Made by a program: the position numbers and the translations under genes
Notes under the pieces: model-generated
The model's database searches: none
What the model saw: the letters and a program-made list of their open reading frames with translations, nothing else
What the model was told of the DNA's origin: nothing
Assembly: GCA_007753675.1 (NCBI GenBank)
Contig: CP036432.1
Coordinates: forward strand, 5,306,394 to 5,370,393
Reading direction: 5' to 3'
Length of the DNA: 64,000 nucleotides
Source of the DNA: Stieleria magnilauensis
Lineage (GTDB): Bacteria; Planctomycetota; Planctomycetia; Pirellulales; Pirellulaceae
Part shown: positions 62,881 through 64,000 of the stretch, one piece after another
Position numbering within the stretch: the stretch's first letter is position 1
Layout of the letters: every line of letters begins with the position of its first letter

Positions 62881-64000
62881 AGTCTAGCGAGACGGTGAAG
62901 GGGATGACGTTGGTTTTGGGCATCAGCTCGTCAAGCTCGTTGATCGTCTGTTCGGTGAGTCCGGTGTCATTGCGAGGCAACCACAGTTCTTTCAGCCATG
63001 TGGCGGCCTGCATCTTCATCATGCCGTCGTTGGTCAACGCCGACGGAGGCCGAACGCCACGATGGGCAAGGCGTAACTTTTCAACGCTTTTTGCACTCGC
63101 CAGGTACTCAAACGCCACGTCCTCCAGCCCCGGAGTCCGAAGCGAAAGATCGCGCAAGTCGGGCAATTGGGACAACGGCCCCAACCCCGATCCGGTGACT
63201 TGATCCGACGTGATCGTCAATCGCGTCAATCGATTGATGCGTCCGAGAGACTTGAGCCCTTGATCGGTCAACGCGTTTGACGTCAGGTCCAATTCCCGGA
63301 TCGAAAACGCTTTGGACAACTCGGCGACTCCGGCGTCGGTCAGCCCATCGCGTTCGCCAGAATCCTCGTTGCCCAGACGCACGGATTCCAGACGCGGAAT
63401 CGTCCCCAGGGCTTTGGCGGCGACATCACCGGCCGGGCTGCCCGTCATGTTGACCTCACGCAGTTGCTGCAGTTTCGCCAGCGGCAACATTTTGGAGTCG
63501 GTGATGCCGGGGCAACGTTGCAGACTCAACTGCCGAAGCTCGTCCAGGACTGCGATCCGCTCGATCGACGCGCCGCTAAGCTGTGACTGGCCATCGAGCG
63601 TGAGCGAGCGAAGGTGTGGAAACCCTGTCAAGTTGGCGGCGTGCTCATCCGTCATCGCGCCGGCACTGCGAAACGGTGCGGTACTGGCCAGCGTCGTCAG
63701 CGGACAGCCCTGAAAATGTATCAAGTACGCCCCGGTCGCTTCGTTCTCCCAGGCCAGCAAGGTTTCCAAATTGCGGTTCCGACCCAGCCGGCTGAGCCCC
63801 TCGTCGGTCAACCCACCGGCGGTGCCAAAGCATTGAAACTCCCGAAGCGATGTGAAGCCGGCGAGCGCCGCCAGGTGCTGATCGTTCAATGACGCGTCGC
63901 GGGGAAAACGCAGCACCTGCAACGCCTTCATCCGCGTCAACACGGACAGATCAAGGGTTTCGATTCCCAGACCGCTTTTGAACTCCAGAACCTGCAAGTG
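62879..64000 (-). CDS. Leucine-rich-repeat protein, C-terminal part
   Basis: The window edge cuts the gene; 373 residues are visible and the frame stays open to the edge. About ten leucine-rich repeats with a GLTDxGL, SLxxxx and LDL flavour are seen (LTDEGLSRLGRNRNLETL, LTDAGVAELSKAFSIRELDL, LTDQGLKSLGRINRLTRL). They end with a polar tail. LRRs of this class usually bind proteins; in planctomycetes they are often attached to kinases or secreted enzymes, whose domain would be upstream of this fragment. The gene lies 17 bases before the DUF1592 gene on the same strand and may share its transcript. Confidence 0.8.
   Translation of the reverse strand, partial: HLQVLEFKSGLGIETLDLSVLTRMKALQVLRFPRDASLNDQHLAALAGFTSLREFQCFGTAGGLTDEGLSRLGRNRNLETLLAWENEATGAYLIHFQGCPLTTLASTAPFRSAGAMTDEHAANLTGFPHLRSLTLDGQSQLSGASIERIAVLDELRQLSLQRCPGITDSKMLPLAKLQQLREVNMTGSPAGDVAAKALGTIPRLESVRLGNEDSGERDGLTDAGVAELSKAFSIRELDLTSNALTDQGLKSLGRINRLTRLTITSDQVTGSGLGPLSQLPDLRDLSLRTPGLEDVAFEYLASAKSVEKLRLAHRGVRPPSALTNDGMMKMQAATWLKELWLPRNDTGLTEQTINELDELMPKTNVIPFTVSLD

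Overview
The window looks like chromosomal DNA of a planctomycete, most likely of the Pirellulaceae (Rhodopirellula/Stieleria-like). This is inferred from gene content rather than from a marker gene. The signs are four secreted sulfatases (one fused to a DUF1080 domain), giant PVC-type haem c/beta-propeller dehydrogenases, a DUF1552 + DUF1592/1588/1585 pair, an ELWxxDGT-repeat protein with an LEPR-like N-terminus and a C-terminal dockerin, a PEP-CTERM protein, a DUF6807 protein and many dispersed intergenic repeats. No rRNA, tRNA or CRISPR locus was found.

Layout. 1-1073: end of a Tad-pilus-type cluster (VWA/TadG-like, TadE). 1311-2174: secreted alpha/beta hydrolase. 2200-4215: a repeat-rich stretch in which 29-bp direct repeats bracket a tandem GxxExxY gene, followed by an inverted array of the same 20-bp unit and an HD-domain gene. 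4251-5540: double class II aldolase. 6214-10987: the conserved prkA-yeaH-spoVR operon. 11429-19387: secreted oxidoreductase/PQQ-propeller/PEP-CTERM/beta-helix genes. 19729-25521: an RND efflux operon (adaptor, pump, TetR). 25866-30353: the ELWxxDGT surface protein. 31412-39894: two sulfatases, RecQ, a propeller glycosidase-like protein, an RdgC-like protein and two very small membrane proteins. 40021-41794: PhzF, a gene remnant and an SRPBCC protein. 41921-57837: a largely co-directional carbohydrate-degradation region (Gfo/Idh/MocA oxidoreductase, DUF6807, sulfatase, CehA/McbA hydrolase, DUF1080-sulfatase fusion, sialidase, sugar isomerase, haem dehydrogenase). 57958-58840: a RAYT transposase with its REP cluster. 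58854-64000: DUF1552, DUF1592-type cytochrome and an LRR protein, all on the minus strand.

How the genes fit together. The sulfatases, sialidase, propeller glycosidase-like protein, oxidoreductase and isomerase form a plausible set for taking sulfated and possibly sialylated marine polysaccharide apart outside the cytoplasm. The haem c proteins would pass electrons from sugar or alcohol oxidation. PrkA-YeaH-SpoVR is a stress/starvation module, and the RND operon is export controlled by its own TetR.

The most unusual signal is a REP-like family (core GTAAGCTTCCAGCTTGC) lying beside a RAYT transposase at 57958-58674. Copies or fragments of it sit at or within a few bases of the stop codons of six genes. 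In two or three cases the TAA inside the repeat is itself the stop codon, and in one case the repeat is read into the N-terminus of the next gene. Other good leads are the GxxExxY cassette between direct repeats, two unrelated domains inserted at the same point of an ELWxxDGT repeat, a domain-permuted haem dehydrogenase, and a 28-bp perfect hairpin between convergent genes.
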